Source: Lactiplantibacillus mudanjiangensis (GTDB lineage Bacteria; Bacillota; Bacilli; Lactobacillales; Lactobacillaceae). From it: a stretch of 64,000 nucleotides of DNA. Position numbers and translations under genes: made by a program. This document shows, piece after piece, positions 24,028 through 34,425 of this stretch. Position 1 is the first letter of the stretch. Each line of letters begins with the position of its first letter. The notes beneath the pieces are model-generated. The model was given only the letters and a program-made list of their open reading frames with translations, was not told the origin of the DNA and ran no database searches. The stretch lies in the NCBI RefSeq assembly GCF_005405385.1, contig NZ_BJDY01000002.1:62001-126000 (forward strand), given 5' to 3'.

Positions 24028-26445
24028 GTGGCTCAAATTGCACAAGTATTGGTAGATGTGCCGACGATGCAAACCGATCGGCCGTATAGTTATCAGATTC
24101 CAACGGCTTGGCAGTCGCAAGTTCAGCCAGGCATGCGAGTCGTGGTTCCCTTTGGCCGGGGCAAACGTCGCGTACAGGGGTTAGTCTTAAAGTGTGATGA
24201 TGTGACCACTTTTGATGGTGATTTGAAGGCCATCGATGCTGTTGTCGATCTGGCACCGGTGTTGAATCATGAAGGACTTGAGTTGTCAGCCTGGCTCGCA
24301 CAGTCGACGTTTGCTTTTCAAATTACTTGTGCTCAAACGATGTTACCGGCAGTCATGCGCGCGAAGTACGTGAAAATTTTACGACCAACGGCAACAACGT
24401 CGGCGCAAGTTCAACAAGACTTGTTTGCAACGGAGACGAGTGTTGTTTATGATCAAGTGGCAACAACGCCAGAAGCGGTTAGTCGTTTGCTACGTTTGCA
24501 AGCAGCCGGTGAAGTAGACGTTTATTATCAAGTTAAAAACCAAGCGCGTAAAAAAACGATTATGGGCATTAAAGCGACCTTGTCAGCGGCTGAATTTGAT
24601 CAAGCACTTGGCGACGTTCGTAAAGGTGCGGCGAAACAAGTTGCCTTATTGAATGGCCTGCAAACGTTAAATGGTGAGGTTTTACCTCAAAAAGATTTCG
24701 AACAACGATTTGACGTTAGCGATGCGGTTATTCGCACAGGGGTTCAAAAAGGTTGGCTAAAAAAGCAACCGTTAGAAGTGTATCGTGATCCTTACGCCAC
24801 GGCCGATATTCAGGCCACTAAACCGTTGACATTAAATGATGAACAACAAGTTGCCGTTGATCAGATTACGGCCGCAGTTAATCAGCCCGCAACAACGACG
24901 TTTTTATTAGAAGGTGTTACTGGGAGCGGCAAAACGGAAGTTTACTTACAATCGATCGCGGCCGTATTGGCGCAAGGTAAAACGGCGTTAATGCTCGTAC
25001 CAGAAATCTCACTGACGCCACAAATGGTCCAACGGGTGAAAGGTCGTTTCGGCAAGGCTGTGGCGGTTTTACACAGTGGCCTGTCTAGTGGTGAAAAGTA
25101 CGATGAATGGCGCCGAATCAAACGCCATGAAGCCCAAGTCGTGGTCGGGGCGCGTTCAGCGGTGTTTGCGCCGTTGGACAATATCGGCTTGATTATTATG
25201 GACGAAGAACATGAAAGTAGCTACAAACAAGACGATGCGCCGCGGTATCATGCTCGGCAAGTGGCGTTGTGGCGTAGTCAGTATCATCATTGTCCGGTCG
25301 TCCTAGGTTCGGCCACACCGTCATTAGAAAGCCGTGCTCGCGCTGAAAAGGGCGTCTACCAACGGCTAGTTTTAGCCGATCGGGTTAATAAACGGCCGTT
25401 GCCGAAGGTCTCGATTATTGATATGAAGAATGAATTACAAAAACATGCTGAAAGTAATTTTTCGCAGGCCCTGTTAGTGGCGTTACAAGATCGTTTAGAT
25501 CGACACGAACAAAGCGTGTTAATGCTCAACCGGCGTGGTTATTCATCCTTTGTGTTGTGTCGGGATTGTGGGTTTGTGTTGAAATGTCCAAATTGTGATA
25601 TTTCGCTGACCCTACACATGGATACGCATACAATGAAGTGTCATTACTGTGGTCATGAAGAAGCTATTCCCCGTGTTTGTCCAAACTGCCATAGTCGGCA
25701 GATTCGTTACTATGGCACTGGGACAGAAAAGGTCGAAGAAGAGCTTCGAGACTTGTTGCCCGATGCACGGATTATTCGAATGGACAATGATACAACTCGG
25801 AAAAAGGGCGCTCATGCAAAATTGCTGACGCGGTTTGGATCCGGAGAAGCCGACATCTTAATTGGGACGCAGATGATTGCCAAAGGGTTGGATTTTCCGA
25901 ATGTGACGCTAGTAGGCGTGTTGAATGCCGATACCGCGTTAGGATTGCCAGATTTTCGAGCCAGTGAACGAACCTTTCAACTGTTGACGCAGGTGAGTGG
26001 TCGGGCCGGTCGGGCTGAAAAAACCGGGCATGTCTACATTCAAACGTTTAATCCTGATCATTATGCGATTCGGTTTGCCCAACATCATGATTACGAAGGT
26101 TTCTTTAAATATGAAATGCGAATGCGCCATCAAGGTGGCTATCCGCCATACTATTTTACGGTGCAACTCACGGCTAGTGATTTAGATGAAGCGATCGCTG
26201 CCAAACGGATGTATCAACTGTTACAATGGTTAAAGCCGCGATTAACGCCGAATACAGTGATATTGGGACCGACACCTAAGCCGATTGCCCGCGTTAACCG
26301 CCGGTATTATTATCAAATCGTGATTAAATATAAACAAGATCCAAATTTAACGGCAACGCTGAGTACTTTATTGCAAGAGACTCAAGCCCAACAACGGCAA
26401 GGGTTACAAATTGCCATCGACGTTGAGCCGTTACACTTTATGTAG
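24028..26445 (+). CDS. priA: Primosomal replication protein N' (PriA helicase)
   Basis: Restarts stalled forks. GTG at 24028 is preferred (AGAGG 9 bases before); TTG at 24022 has too short a spacing. About 805 residues: DNA-binding N-terminal domain, Walker A EGVTGSGKTEVYLQ, helicase box MDEEHESSYKQDD, and two zinc sites from CRDCGFVLKCPNCDISL and CHYCGHEE...CPNCHS. It is followed by fmt after 9 bases. Confidence 0.96.
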   Translation: MAQIAQVLVDVPTMQTDRPYSYQIPTAWQSQVQPGMRVVVPFGRGKRRVQGLVLKCDDVTTFDGDLKAIDAVVDLAPVLNHEGLELSAWLAQSTFAFQITCAQTMLPAVMRAKYVKILRPTATTSAQVQQDLFATETSVVYDQVATTPEAVSRLLRLQAAGEVDVYYQVKNQARKKTIMGIKATLSAAEFDQALGDVRKGAAKQVALLNGLQTLNGEVLPQKDFEQRFDVSDAVIRTGVQKGWLKKQPLEVYRDPYATADIQATKPLTLNDEQQVAVDQITAAVNQPATTTFLLEGVTGSGKTEVYLQSIAAVLAQGKTALMLVPEISLTPQMVQRVKGRFGKAVAVLHSGLSSGEKYDEWRRIKRHEAQVVVGARSAVFAPLDNIGLIIMDEEHESSYKQDDAPRYHARQVALWRSQYHHCPVVLGSATPSLESRARAEKGVYQRLVLADRVNKRPLPKVSIIDMKNELQKHAESNFSQALLVALQDRLDRHEQSVLMLNRRGYSSFVLCRDCGFVLKCPNCDISLTLHMDTHTMKCHYCGHEEAIPRVCPNCHSRQIRYYGTGTEKVEEELRDLLPDARIIRMDNDTTRKKGAHAKLLTRFGSGEADILIGTQMIAKGLDFPNVTLVGVLNADTALGLPDFRASERTFQLLTQVSGRAGRAEKTGHVYIQTFNPDHYAIRFAQHHDYEGFFKYEMRMRHQGGYPPYYFTVQLTASDLDEAIAAKRMYQLLQWLKPRLTPNTVILGPTPKPIARVNRRYYYQIVIKYKQDPNLTATLSTLLQETQAQQRQGLQIAIDVEPLHFM

Positions 26446-26454
26446 TGGAGGAAT

Positions 26455-27414
26455 ATGAATTTGACATCAATCGTTTTTATGGGGACACCGCAGTTTGCGG
26501 CCCCAATTTTAGCTAGTTTAATTGAAAAACCAGAATACGACGTGCAAGCGGTTGTGACACAACCAGATCGTAAAGTTGGTCGGAAACATGTGTTAACGGC
26601 ATCACCAGTTAAACAAGTGGCCGTTGAGCATGAGATTCCCGTGTTACAACCAGAAAAGATCAGTGGTAGTCCAGAAATGCAACAAGTCATCGACTTACAG
26701 CCTGATTTAATTGTGACGGCCGCTTTTGGGCAATTTTTGCCAACCAAATTGTTGAAAGCCGCTCAAATCGGTGCTGTGAACGTTCACGGGTCCTTATTAC
26801 CTAAGTATCGTGGCGGTGCACCGGTTCAGTACGCCATTATGAATGGCGAACGTGAAACGGGGATCACAATTATTTATATGGTGAAGAAAATGGATGCTGG
26901 TGACATGTTGGCCCAACAAGCGCTTCCCATCGAAGCCAACGATGATACGGGCACAATGTTTGCCAAGTTAAGCGATGTTGGTCGGAACTTGTTATTAGCC
27001 ACATTGCCAAAACTCATTGCGGGTGAGATCACGGCGACCCCACAAGACGAAGACCAAGTCACTTTTTCACCAACCATTAAGCCCGAACAAGAAATGGTTG
27101 ATTTCTTTAGTCAAACTGCGGCTCAAATTGACTGTCAGGTACGGGCGATGCGGCCAGCGCCAATCGCTTATACGATTTTAGATGGGCAACGGACTAAGTT
27201 GTGGGATGTCACGCCGTTAACGGAAACCGTTGAACAGGCTGCTGGTCAAGTGGTACGTAAAACCAAGCATGAATTAGTGATTGCGGCGGCCGATCATACG
27301 GCGTTAGCGTTGAACACGATTCAACCTGCCGGCAAACCTAAACGATCAATTACAGACTTTTTAAACGGCGCAACAGATAAATTTACTATTGGAGAGCAGG
27401 TAATCACAAAATGA
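26455..27414 (+). CDS. fmt: Methionyl-tRNA formyltransferase
   Basis: Formylates initiator Met-tRNA using 10-formyl-THF. 319 residues with the VNVHGSLLPKYRGGAPVQ active-site block; C-terminal OB-like tRNA-binding domain. Overlaps rsmB by ATGA. Confidence 0.97.
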   Translation: MNLTSIVFMGTPQFAAPILASLIEKPEYDVQAVVTQPDRKVGRKHVLTASPVKQVAVEHEIPVLQPEKISGSPEMQQVIDLQPDLIVTAAFGQFLPTKLLKAAQIGAVNVHGSLLPKYRGGAPVQYAIMNGERETGITIIYMVKKMDAGDMLAQQALPIEANDDTGTMFAKLSDVGRNLLLATLPKLIAGEITATPQDEDQVTFSPTIKPEQEMVDFFSQTAAQIDCQVRAMRPAPIAYTILDGQRTKLWDVTPLTETVEQAAGQVVRKTKHELVIAAADHTALALNTIQPAGKPKRSITDFLNGATDKFTIGEQVITK

Positions 27415-28754
27415 GTGAAGTTGGCAATAGCCCCCGCTGGCTAGCGGTATCCGCGTTAGCAAAAATTAAAGATGGCGCGTATTCAAATCTACAATTAAAT
27501 CAATTAATCAATCAACATCACATGGATCGGCGTGATATTAACTTATTAACCAATATGGTCTATGGGGTCATCCAACATCGGTTAACCTTGGAATATTGGT
27601 TGGCACCGTTTGTGCGCCATCCCAATCAAATCGATCCATGGGTTCACGAACTCTTATTGAGTGCCGTGTATCAATGGCAATATTTGGACAAAATTCCTAA
27701 GCGGGCGGTCTTCAATGAAACGATTGAAATTGCGAAAGTCAAGGGTCATCCTGGAATTCGCCGGTTTGTGACCGGGGTCTTACATCAGATGGATCGAACG
27801 GGATTGCCAGCGTTTGAGGCGATCACTGACCCTGATGAACGGTTGAGCGTGACGTACAGTATGCCAATTTGGTTGATTAATGAATTACGTGATCAACTAG
27901 GGGCGGACAAGATGCAAGCAATTATTGCATCACTGAACCAACCAGCTAAACAATCTTTGCGTGTTAATACGGCGTTATCTACCGTTGAAGATGTCACGAC
28001 GGCGTTAACTAACGATGACTTAACGGTTGAACCAAGTGAGATTTCACCACTGGGGTTAGTCGTAACAGACGGTCAAGCGATCAATACCGAAGCGATGCAA
28101 TATGGGATGTTCACCGTTCAAGATGAAAGTGCCCAATTAGTTGTTCCAACAATGCAACTAAACCCTGGTGATCAAGTCTTAGATGCCTGTGCGGCGCCTG
28201 GTGGGAAAACAACGCAAATCGCAGCCGAATTAGATGCTGATCAAGGTGGTCAAGTGACGGCCTTAGATATTCATGCGCCTAAAGTTCGGTTGATTGGTCA
28301 AAATGCAGCGCGGATGCATGTGGCTGATCGCGTTAACGCAACGGAACTAGATGCTCGTAAAGCGGCTAGTGAATTTGGTGACGAGCGGTTTGATAAAGTT
28401 CTCGTTGATGCCCCTTGTTCTGGATTAGGCTTAATTCGTCGGAAACCAGAAATTCGTTACGAAAAATCCTTACAAGATAGTTTGAACTTGCAACGGGTTC
28501 AATTGTCGATTTTATCAGCCGTGGCCCCGACCTTGAAAAAAGGTGGTATCATGACGTATAGCACTTGTACGATTTTACAACAAGAAAACCAACAAGTGAT
28601 CCAAGCCTTTTTAGCTGAACATTCTGATTTTGAAGCGGTGCCGGTCACAACGGCCCGTGAGTTGAAAACTGATCGTGATACGGACAGTTTGTCAATCTAT
28701 CCGGATGACTATTTATCAGATGGCTTTTTCATCGCTTGTTTACGAAAAAAATAA
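27411..28754 (+). CDS. rsmB: 16S rRNA m5C967 methyltransferase
   Basis: 447 residues: N-terminal NusB-like RNA-binding domain (1-150), SAM domain with LDACAAPGGKTTQIA, and the two cysteines of m5C enzymes in VDAPCSGLGLIRRKPEI and YSTCTIL. Confidence 0.96.
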   Translation: MSEVGNSPRWLAVSALAKIKDGAYSNLQLNQLINQHHMDRRDINLLTNMVYGVIQHRLTLEYWLAPFVRHPNQIDPWVHELLLSAVYQWQYLDKIPKRAVFNETIEIAKVKGHPGIRRFVTGVLHQMDRTGLPAFEAITDPDERLSVTYSMPIWLINELRDQLGADKMQAIIASLNQPAKQSLRVNTALSTVEDVTTALTNDDLTVEPSEISPLGLVVTDGQAINTEAMQYGMFTVQDESAQLVVPTMQLNPGDQVLDACAAPGGKTTQIAAELDADQGGQVTALDIHAPKVRLIGQNAARMHVADRVNATELDARKAASEFGDERFDKVLVDAPCSGLGLIRRKPEIRYEKSLQDSLNLQRVQLSILSAVAPTLKKGGIMTYSTCTILQQENQQVIQAFLAEHSDFEAVPVTTARELKTDRDTDSLSIYPDDYLSDGFFIACLRKK

Positions 28755-28771
28755 CAGTGGAGTGATTGAGC

Positions 28772-29518
28772 GTGGATTTTGCATATCGGTCGGATATCGG
28801 CCAACAACGCCAAGAAAATGAAGATTATGTCGGGGTGTTCAAGAATACTGCGGGGATTAACTTTGCCGTCGTTGCGGACGGCATTGGTGGCCATCAAGGC
28901 GGCGATGTTGCTTCTGAAATGGCCGTTTCACACATGGGTTATCGGTTCGAAAATACCACGTTTAGTGAACCAACCGATGCCGTTAAATGGCTAGCAGCCG
29001 AAGTTCAAGATGAAAACCAACATATTATTGAAAAAGCCCGTGAATTCTCGGATTTAAAGGGTATGGGGACGACGATGGTTGCCGCCTTGATGTTTAATAA
29101 CGAGTTTTTGATGGCCAATATTGGTGACAGTCGGGGGTATTTATTCCGTGACGGTCATTTGCAACAATTGACCGAAGATCACTCATTAGTCAATGAGTTG
29201 GTTAAACGTGGTGAAATTTCGGCGGAACAGGCTCGGCAACATCCACAAAAAAATATCATTACGCGGACATTAGGTATTTCACCGGATGCCGACATTGATA
29301 CGAATTTGTATCAAATGCAGACCGGTGATCAGTTGTTGTTATGTTCAGATGGCCTAACCAATATGGTTACCGATGACCAGTTAACGGCTGTTTTGAAGAC
29401 GGATCAACCAGTGGCTGATAAGTGTGCAGCCCTGATCAAACTGGCTAATAATGCTGGCGGCTTTGATAACATCACGGCTTTAATCGTGGCCGTAGATGGT
29501 GAGGAGGCGCATCAATGA
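28772..29518 (+). CDS. stp: PP2C-type Ser/Thr protein phosphatase
   Basis: Reverses phosphorylation by the kinase in the next gene. GTG at 28772 is preferred over the TTG at 28766 because GGAG lies 9 bases before it. 248 residues with the metal-binding motifs ADGIGGHQGGDVASEMA, GDSRGYL, CSDGLTN and GGFDNITALIV. Overlaps prkC by ATGA. Often called PppL or PrpC. Confidence 0.95.
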   Translation: MDFAYRSDIGQQRQENEDYVGVFKNTAGINFAVVADGIGGHQGGDVASEMAVSHMGYRFENTTFSEPTDAVKWLAAEVQDENQHIIEKAREFSDLKGMGTTMVAALMFNNEFLMANIGDSRGYLFRDGHLQQLTEDHSLVNELVKRGEISAEQARQHPQKNIITRTLGISPDADIDTNLYQMQTGDQLLLCSDGLTNMVTDDQLTAVLKTDQPVADKCAALIKLANNAGGFDNITALIVAVDGEEAHQ

Positions 29519-31530
29519 CCCCCAACTACACCCTTAGTGGACGGTATCGTATCGTTCGGTCCTTAGGTGAAGGTGGGATGGCCAACGTTTACTTGGCGCA
29601 CGATTTAATATTGAATCGCGATGTCGCGGTTAAGTTGTTGCGGTTGGACTTACGGGATGACCCGAAGACCATCAAACGCTTCCAACGTGAAGCACTGGCG
29701 ACAACGGAATTAGTGCATCCACACATCGTCAGCTTATACGATGTGGGTGAAGAAAATGGGATGCAATATTTGGTCATGGAATATGTTAAAGGGATGGATC
29801 TCAAAAATTACATCAAAGAACATTTTCCATTACCGATGCCACAAATTGTCGACATCATGGAGCAAATATTAAGTGCAGTCGCCACGGCGCATGCGCACAA
29901 CATTATTCATCGGGACTTAAAACCCCAAAATATTTTAATTGACGAAAATGGAAATGCCAAAATTACAGACTTTGGGATTGCGGTGGCGTTATCTGAACAT
30001 ACGATGACCCAGACGAATACCATTTTAGGATCAGTGCATTATTTATCACCAGAACAGGCTCGCGGAAGTATGGCGACTAAACAATCTGACATTTATTCAT
30101 TAGGGATTATTCTCTATGAGTTGTTAACCGGATCGGTGCCATTTAAAGGCGAAACCGCGGTCTCGATTGCACTGAAACATTTCCAAAATGAAATGCCATC
30201 GGTCAGGGATTTTGATGAAGAGATTCCGCAAGCCTTGGAAAATGTGGTCTTGCAGGCTACGGCTAAAGACCCACGTGATCGTTATGCCACGGTTGAAGAT
30301 ATGGCCAATGATTTATTGACGACCTTATCGCCAACTCGTGTCGGTGAAAAACGGTTTGAACCGAATGATCTCGGTAATGACGAAACCAAAATTATGCCGA
30401 GTGCCCAAATTACGGCGGCCATTGAGGCCAAACGACAAGCGGATGCGGCTTCAGCTGCGCCAGAGTCGGCGGCACCGGCAGCGACTACGTCTGAAACAGC
30501 ACCGACCACGGATGACGATGAGCAACCATTGCCAAAGCGTTCGTGGTCAAAAAAACACCCGTTTCGACGAAAAGTGATTATTTGGTCGGCGATTGCTGTG
30601 CTCCTATTAGGAGCATTAGGTGTCGGTTTGGAGCTCAGCCGACCGAAACAAACGACGGTGCCGCGTGTGTCAGGCTTAACCCAATCGGCGGCCACTAAAT
30701 TGCTAGCGAAACATAATTTAGTAGTCGGAACTATCAAACGGGTTAAAAGTAATGCTGTCGCCAAAAATCATGTGATTAAGAGCTTACCAACTGCGCACCA
30801 ATCGGTTCAGGAACGCTCACGAATTGGATTGACCATTAGTAGCGGGACTAAAAAGATTAGCTTTGGCAATTACGTGAATGAAAATTACACAACGGTTCGT
30901 CAAAACTTGGTGGCCGATGGCTTCACAGTCAAGGAACAATTCAGTACGTCGAGCTTAGCGACTGGCCAAATTATTAGCCAAGACGTGGTGGCGAGTAGCA
31001 ACGTTTTACCTAGTAAAACGACCGTGACCTTTACGGTGAGTGCTGGGAGTCGTTATGTGAGTTTGAAAGATATGACTGGCGAAACGCGTAGCGATATTTT
31101 GGCCTATGCGCGGACAAATCGGTTAAATATCGATTTTAAGCGTGGTTATTCTGACGAACAAAAGAAAAACTATTCTTATAGTCAATCGCCTGATGGTGGT
31201 TCAGAGATTCGGTCTGGATCAACTGTCACGGTGAATATGTCTAAAGGCAGTCAACCGACGACGGTCACGACACCAAAGAGTTTTTATGTTAAAACGACGG
31301 TGCCGTATCAAACCACGTCGCTAACGCAATCAAATGATGTTAAAGTATATATTCAAGACGATACACATCTGATCAGTTCAGTGTATCGGGATTTAACCAT
31401 TACTCGAGATACCCGCTTGAGTCTGCCATTCCAGCTGACTGGCAAACAAGTTGGTCAGTATCGGATTGTCTGTAATGGTGTTGTGGTCGCTGAAAACTTA
31501 AAAGTAACGAGCCGCGATGCGACCAATTAA
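29515..31530 (+). CDS. prkC: PASTA-domain Ser/Thr protein kinase
   Basis: Membrane kinase that senses cell-wall fragments and controls wall synthesis and division. 671 residues: kinase domain about 10-270 (LGEGGMANVYLAHD, VAVKLLR, HRDLKPQNIL, TDFGIAV), Pro/Ala/Thr-rich juxtamembrane linker, one membrane helix at about 352-374, three PASTA repeats at about 380-447, 448-513 and 514-580, and an extra C-terminal beta-type domain of about 90 residues. Also called PknB/StkP. Confidence 0.96.
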   Translation: MTPNYTLSGRYRIVRSLGEGGMANVYLAHDLILNRDVAVKLLRLDLRDDPKTIKRFQREALATTELVHPHIVSLYDVGEENGMQYLVMEYVKGMDLKNYIKEHFPLPMPQIVDIMEQILSAVATAHAHNIIHRDLKPQNILIDENGNAKITDFGIAVALSEHTMTQTNTILGSVHYLSPEQARGSMATKQSDIYSLGIILYELLTGSVPFKGETAVSIALKHFQNEMPSVRDFDEEIPQALENVVLQATAKDPRDRYATVEDMANDLLTTLSPTRVGEKRFEPNDLGNDETKIMPSAQITAAIEAKRQADAASAAPESAAPAATTSETAPTTDDDEQPLPKRSWSKKHPFRRKVIIWSAIAVLLLGALGVGLELSRPKQTTVPRVSGLTQSAATKLLAKHNLVVGTIKRVKSNAVAKNHVIKSLPTAHQSVQERSRIGLTISSGTKKISFGNYVNENYTTVRQNLVADGFTVKEQFSTSSLATGQIISQDVVASSNVLPSKTTVTFTVSAGSRYVSLKDMTGETRSDILAYARTNRLNIDFKRGYSDEQKKNYSYSQSPDGGSEIRSGSTVTVNMSKGSQPTTVTTPKSFYVKTTVPYQTTSLTQSNDVKVYIQDDTHLISSVYRDLTITRDTRLSLPFQLTGKQVGQYRIVCNGVVVAENLKVTSRDATN

Positions 31531-31535
31531 AAATA

Positions 31536-31565
31536 AAAAAGTCATGCTGCGGCATGACTTTTTTT
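31536..31565 (+). terminator. Terminator after prkC
   Basis: AAAAAGTCATGC / GCATGACTTTTT with a 4-base loop and further T's. A TACAAT with a TGG extension (31575-31583) follows as probable promoter of rsgA. Confidence 0.92.
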
Positions 31566-31637
31566 AGTTAAGTTTGGTACAATGGAACCAATTACTAAAA
31601 GTGGACCGTACCAAATGAAAAATAAGGTGGTGCTAGT

Positions 31638-32534
31638 TTGAAAATTGGACAAATTCGACAATCCCTTAGTGGCTTTTATGATGTCTATGCGGATGGTCAA
31701 CTTTATCGGACCCGTGCACGGGGTAATTTCCGGAAACGGCGATTAACGCCCTTAGTCGGGGACCAAGTAGAATTTGATAGTACGACGCCCAAAGAGGGCT
31801 ACATTTTAAAATTATTGGCGCGGAAAACGGAATTAGTACGGCCGCCCGTTGCCAATGTTAATTTGGCAATTGTCGTGACGGCGACGACGTCTAAAGAATT
31901 CTCGACGAATTTATTGGATCGTCAGTTAGTCGCATTAGAGGTGGCGGGGATTGAACCCGTCGTTTATATGGCAAAGACCGATTTGTTAAGCGATGATGAG
32001 TATGCTGAACGGGCCGAGTTGGCCGCAGCTTATCAAAAGATTGGCTATCAGGTCATTATTGATCGTCAAGCGTTTAGTGAACCAGCTTTAGCTGCCGTTA
32101 AAACGGTGTTAGCCGGCCATTTAGCTGTAGTTATGGGTCAAACGGGGGCCGGTAAGTCAACGTTGCTGAACCATTTACAACCTGGTTTGGATTTGGCAAC
32201 GGGTGAAATTTCACAAGCATTAAACCGTGGGAAACATACGACTCGAAAAGTTAGCTTGATCGAAATTGCGGGTGGCTTAGTTGCGGATACGCCGGGATTT
32301 TCGTCTTATGAGGTCTTTGACATTCCAGCTAATGAGTTGACACATTATTTTCCTGAGTTTGTCCGGCTAGGCGTTGACTGTAAATATCGTGGTTGTGTGC
32401 ATATTAATGAACCTAAATGTGCGGTCAAAGCTGCTTTAGATGCCGGCGATGTTTTGGCGAGTCGGTACGACAACTATTTACAATTTTATGAAACGATTAA
32501 AAATAAAAAGATTATCTATAATAAGAAAAAGTGA
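31638..32534 (+). CDS. rsgA: Ribosome small-subunit-dependent GTPase A
   Basis: Late 30S maturation factor. 298 residues from a TTG start. OB fold first, then a circularly permuted GTPase (MAKTDLL as G4 before GQTGAGKSTLLNHL as G1 and DTPGFSS as G3), then a zinc site CKYRGCVHINEPKC. Confidence 0.96.
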   Translation: MKIGQIRQSLSGFYDVYADGQLYRTRARGNFRKRRLTPLVGDQVEFDSTTPKEGYILKLLARKTELVRPPVANVNLAIVVTATTSKEFSTNLLDRQLVALEVAGIEPVVYMAKTDLLSDDEYAERAELAAAYQKIGYQVIIDRQAFSEPALAAVKTVLAGHLAVVMGQTGAGKSTLLNHLQPGLDLATGEISQALNRGKHTTRKVSLIEIAGGLVADTPGFSSYEVFDIPANELTHYFPEFVRLGVDCKYRGCVHINEPKCAVKAALDAGDVLASRYDNYLQFYETIKNKKIIYNKKK

Positions 32535-32544
32535 GTGAGTGCTG

Positions 32545-33198
32545 ATGATTAAGATTGCGCCTTCGATTTTAAGTGCGGATTTCGCAAATTTACAACGGGA
32601 TGTTGAGTTAGTTGATCGTGCTGGGGTGGATGCCTTGCACATTGATATTATGGACGGACAGTTTGTACCGAATTTATCCTTTGGCATGAGCATGGTGGCG
32701 GCCTTACGCCCCGTGACCTCATTATCATTGGATTGTCATTTGATGATGGTTGAACCGGAACGTTTTGTGGCCCAATTTGCCCAAGCGGGGGCCGACTTGA
32801 TTGGGGTGCATATCGAAAGTACACGCCATATTTATCACGTTTTACAATTGATTAAAGAAGCGGGAGCCAAGGCTGAAGTGGTCATTAACCCAGGCACGCC
32901 AATTAGTGCAATTGTGGATTTACTACCGATTGTCGACCAAGTATTGGTCATGACGGTTAATCCTGGATTTGGTGGTCAACATTTCTTACACCCAATGTTG
33001 GCAAAAATACAAGAGTTGGATCAAATTAAACGTCAATCTGGCGCAACCTTTGACATTGAAGTCGATGGTGGAATCAACGCCGAAACGGTGAAGTTATGTT
33101 ACGATGTTGGCGCCACTGTAGCGGTAGCGGGATCTTATATTTATGATAGCCCGGAACCAGAACAACGGATTCAAGACTTGAAGGTGGCGACGAACTAA
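32545..33198 (+). CDS. rpe: Ribulose-phosphate 3-epimerase
   Basis: Pentose phosphate epimerase. ATG at 32545 gives the usual MIKIAPSILSADF start (a GTG two codons up is possible). 217 residues, TIM barrel with HIDIMDGQFVPN, CHLMM and EVDGGIN active-site blocks. Overlaps thiN by one base (TAATG). Confidence 0.96.
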   Translation: MIKIAPSILSADFANLQRDVELVDRAGVDALHIDIMDGQFVPNLSFGMSMVAALRPVTSLSLDCHLMMVEPERFVAQFAQAGADLIGVHIESTRHIYHVLQLIKEAGAKAEVVINPGTPISAIVDLLPIVDQVLVMTVNPGFGGQHFLHPMLAKIQELDQIKRQSGATFDIEVDGGINAETVKLCYDVGATVAVAGSYIYDSPEPEQRIQDLKVATN

Positions 33199-33845
33199 TG
33201 ACGGCAACGGTACGGTTGTTAGTCGGTGGTCCAACAACGAGTTGGCCGGACAAGCTTGCCCAATTACCGGGACCGTGGGTTGGGGCTGATCGTGGCGCGT
33301 TGCGGTTGGTCAAATTAGGCATCCAACCGGCAATTGCGGTCGGTGATTTTGATTCCATCGATGCGACGGAATTACAAACGGTCAAACAGGCGTTGACAGG
33401 AACAGTAGTTGTGAAGCCCGATCAAGATCAAACGGATACGCAATTGGCCGTTAAAACGATCTTTCAACGTTTGGCTCCCGATGAGCTCTGTATTTATGGG
33501 GCAACCGGTGGACGGTTAGATCACTTGCTGGCGAACTTGTGGCTGGTGTTAGACCCACAGTTTCGACCTTGGGCACCTCAGATCAAATTAATTGATCGGC
33601 AAAATAGTGTTCGTTTCTTTTTGCCCGGGGAGTACCAGATCCAAAAAGAAGCCGATAAACGTTATTTGGCATTCGTGCCATTAATGCCGACACATTTAAC
33701 GTTGTATGATGCGAAATATCAATTGCATGATGCCGTCAACGATTATCCGATTTCGTGGGCGAGCAATGAATTTGTCGGTGAGACCAGTCATTTTAGTTTT
33801 GATCAAGGGGTCGTGGCGGTGATTCAAAGTCGCGATGAAAAATAA
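33198..33845 (+). CDS. thiN: Thiamine pyrophosphokinase
   Basis: Makes TPP from thiamine and ATP. 215 residues with GADRGALRLV, VGDFDSID, PDQDQTDTQLA and GATGGRLDHLLANLW. Last gene of the run, followed by repeat element copy A. Confidence 0.95.
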   Translation: MTATVRLLVGGPTTSWPDKLAQLPGPWVGADRGALRLVKLGIQPAIAVGDFDSIDATELQTVKQALTGTVVVKPDQDQTDTQLAVKTIFQRLAPDELCIYGATGGRLDHLLANLWLVLDPQFRPWAPQIKLIDRQNSVRFFLPGEYQIQKEADKRYLAFVPLMPTHLTLYDAKYQLHDAVNDYPISWASNEFVGETSHFSFDQGVVAVIQSRDEK

Positions 33846-33865
33846 TGATTGCCACTAGAAAGTTA

Positions 33866-34358
33866 ACTAAGATCAAAACTAGTCATACTTGCCACCTGCC
33901 GTTCGCCCACATTGAGCCGGAACGCTGTGGGCGGACCGGTTCAGCCAAAAAGCGGTCTGAACCGTCGTTTTGAACCACTAAACCCGTGTTTCAAAAACGC
34001 CAGGCTCTAAGCGATAAATCGCTAAGAGCCTCCCACGGCTGGGCTCAATGTGAGCTCACTCTCGGTTATGATAGTGATTGCTAATTAACTAGCATCCGCA
34101 TGATAACCGGAGTCAGCCAGTGATGGCGCCGGCCGTGAAAATATCGTTAGTCTGGGTGTTTTCCCCGGACTTTACGATATGGACGACTTTTAAGACTAGC
34201 GATTTAGGCTAGGCTTAAAAGCGAGGTGGAAGCCCGTATTTTGGCTGAAACCGGTCCCCACAGCCGGTAAAATCACTGGCTGGCGTAGGTGACAAATTTA
34301 ATCCAACTTAAGTCAATGTTGGTAAGGCTTCGACCAATACATTTAGCTTTCAACCTTT
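33866..34358 (-). mobile_element. Long structured intergenic repeat element, copy A (inverted, two-arm)
   Basis: About 490 non-coding bases that are the reverse complement of copies C and D. In minus orientation it begins AAAGGTTGAAAGC and contains two arms whose cores face each other (33925-33957 and 34232-34263), plus the palindrome TTAGCGATTTATCGCTTAG. A perfect 9-base direct repeat AGAAAGTTA flanks it (33857-33865 and 34359-34367). It lacks about 33 bases near its minus-strand 3' end compared with D, so the exact right border is ambiguous. No reading frame with a ribosome site was seen. Confidence 0.8.
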
Positions 34359-34372
34359 AGAAAGTTACACTA

Positions 34373-34417
34373 AAATAGGGCCTTTCAAGATTGAGTTAGT
34401 CTTGAAAGGCCCTATTT
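34373..34417. terminator. Strong bidirectional hairpin
   Basis: Perfect 18-base arms AAATAGGGCCTTTCAAGA / TCTTGAAAGGCCCTATTT with a 9-base loop; serves the minus-strand HAD gene and possibly plus-strand readthrough from thiN. Confidence 0.85.
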
Positions 34418-34425
34418 GTGAACAC

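Noticed and set aside
30282-30764. 160-codon minus-strand frame
   Set aside because: Antisense shadow of the prkC linker and membrane region; composition is an artefact of codon bias.
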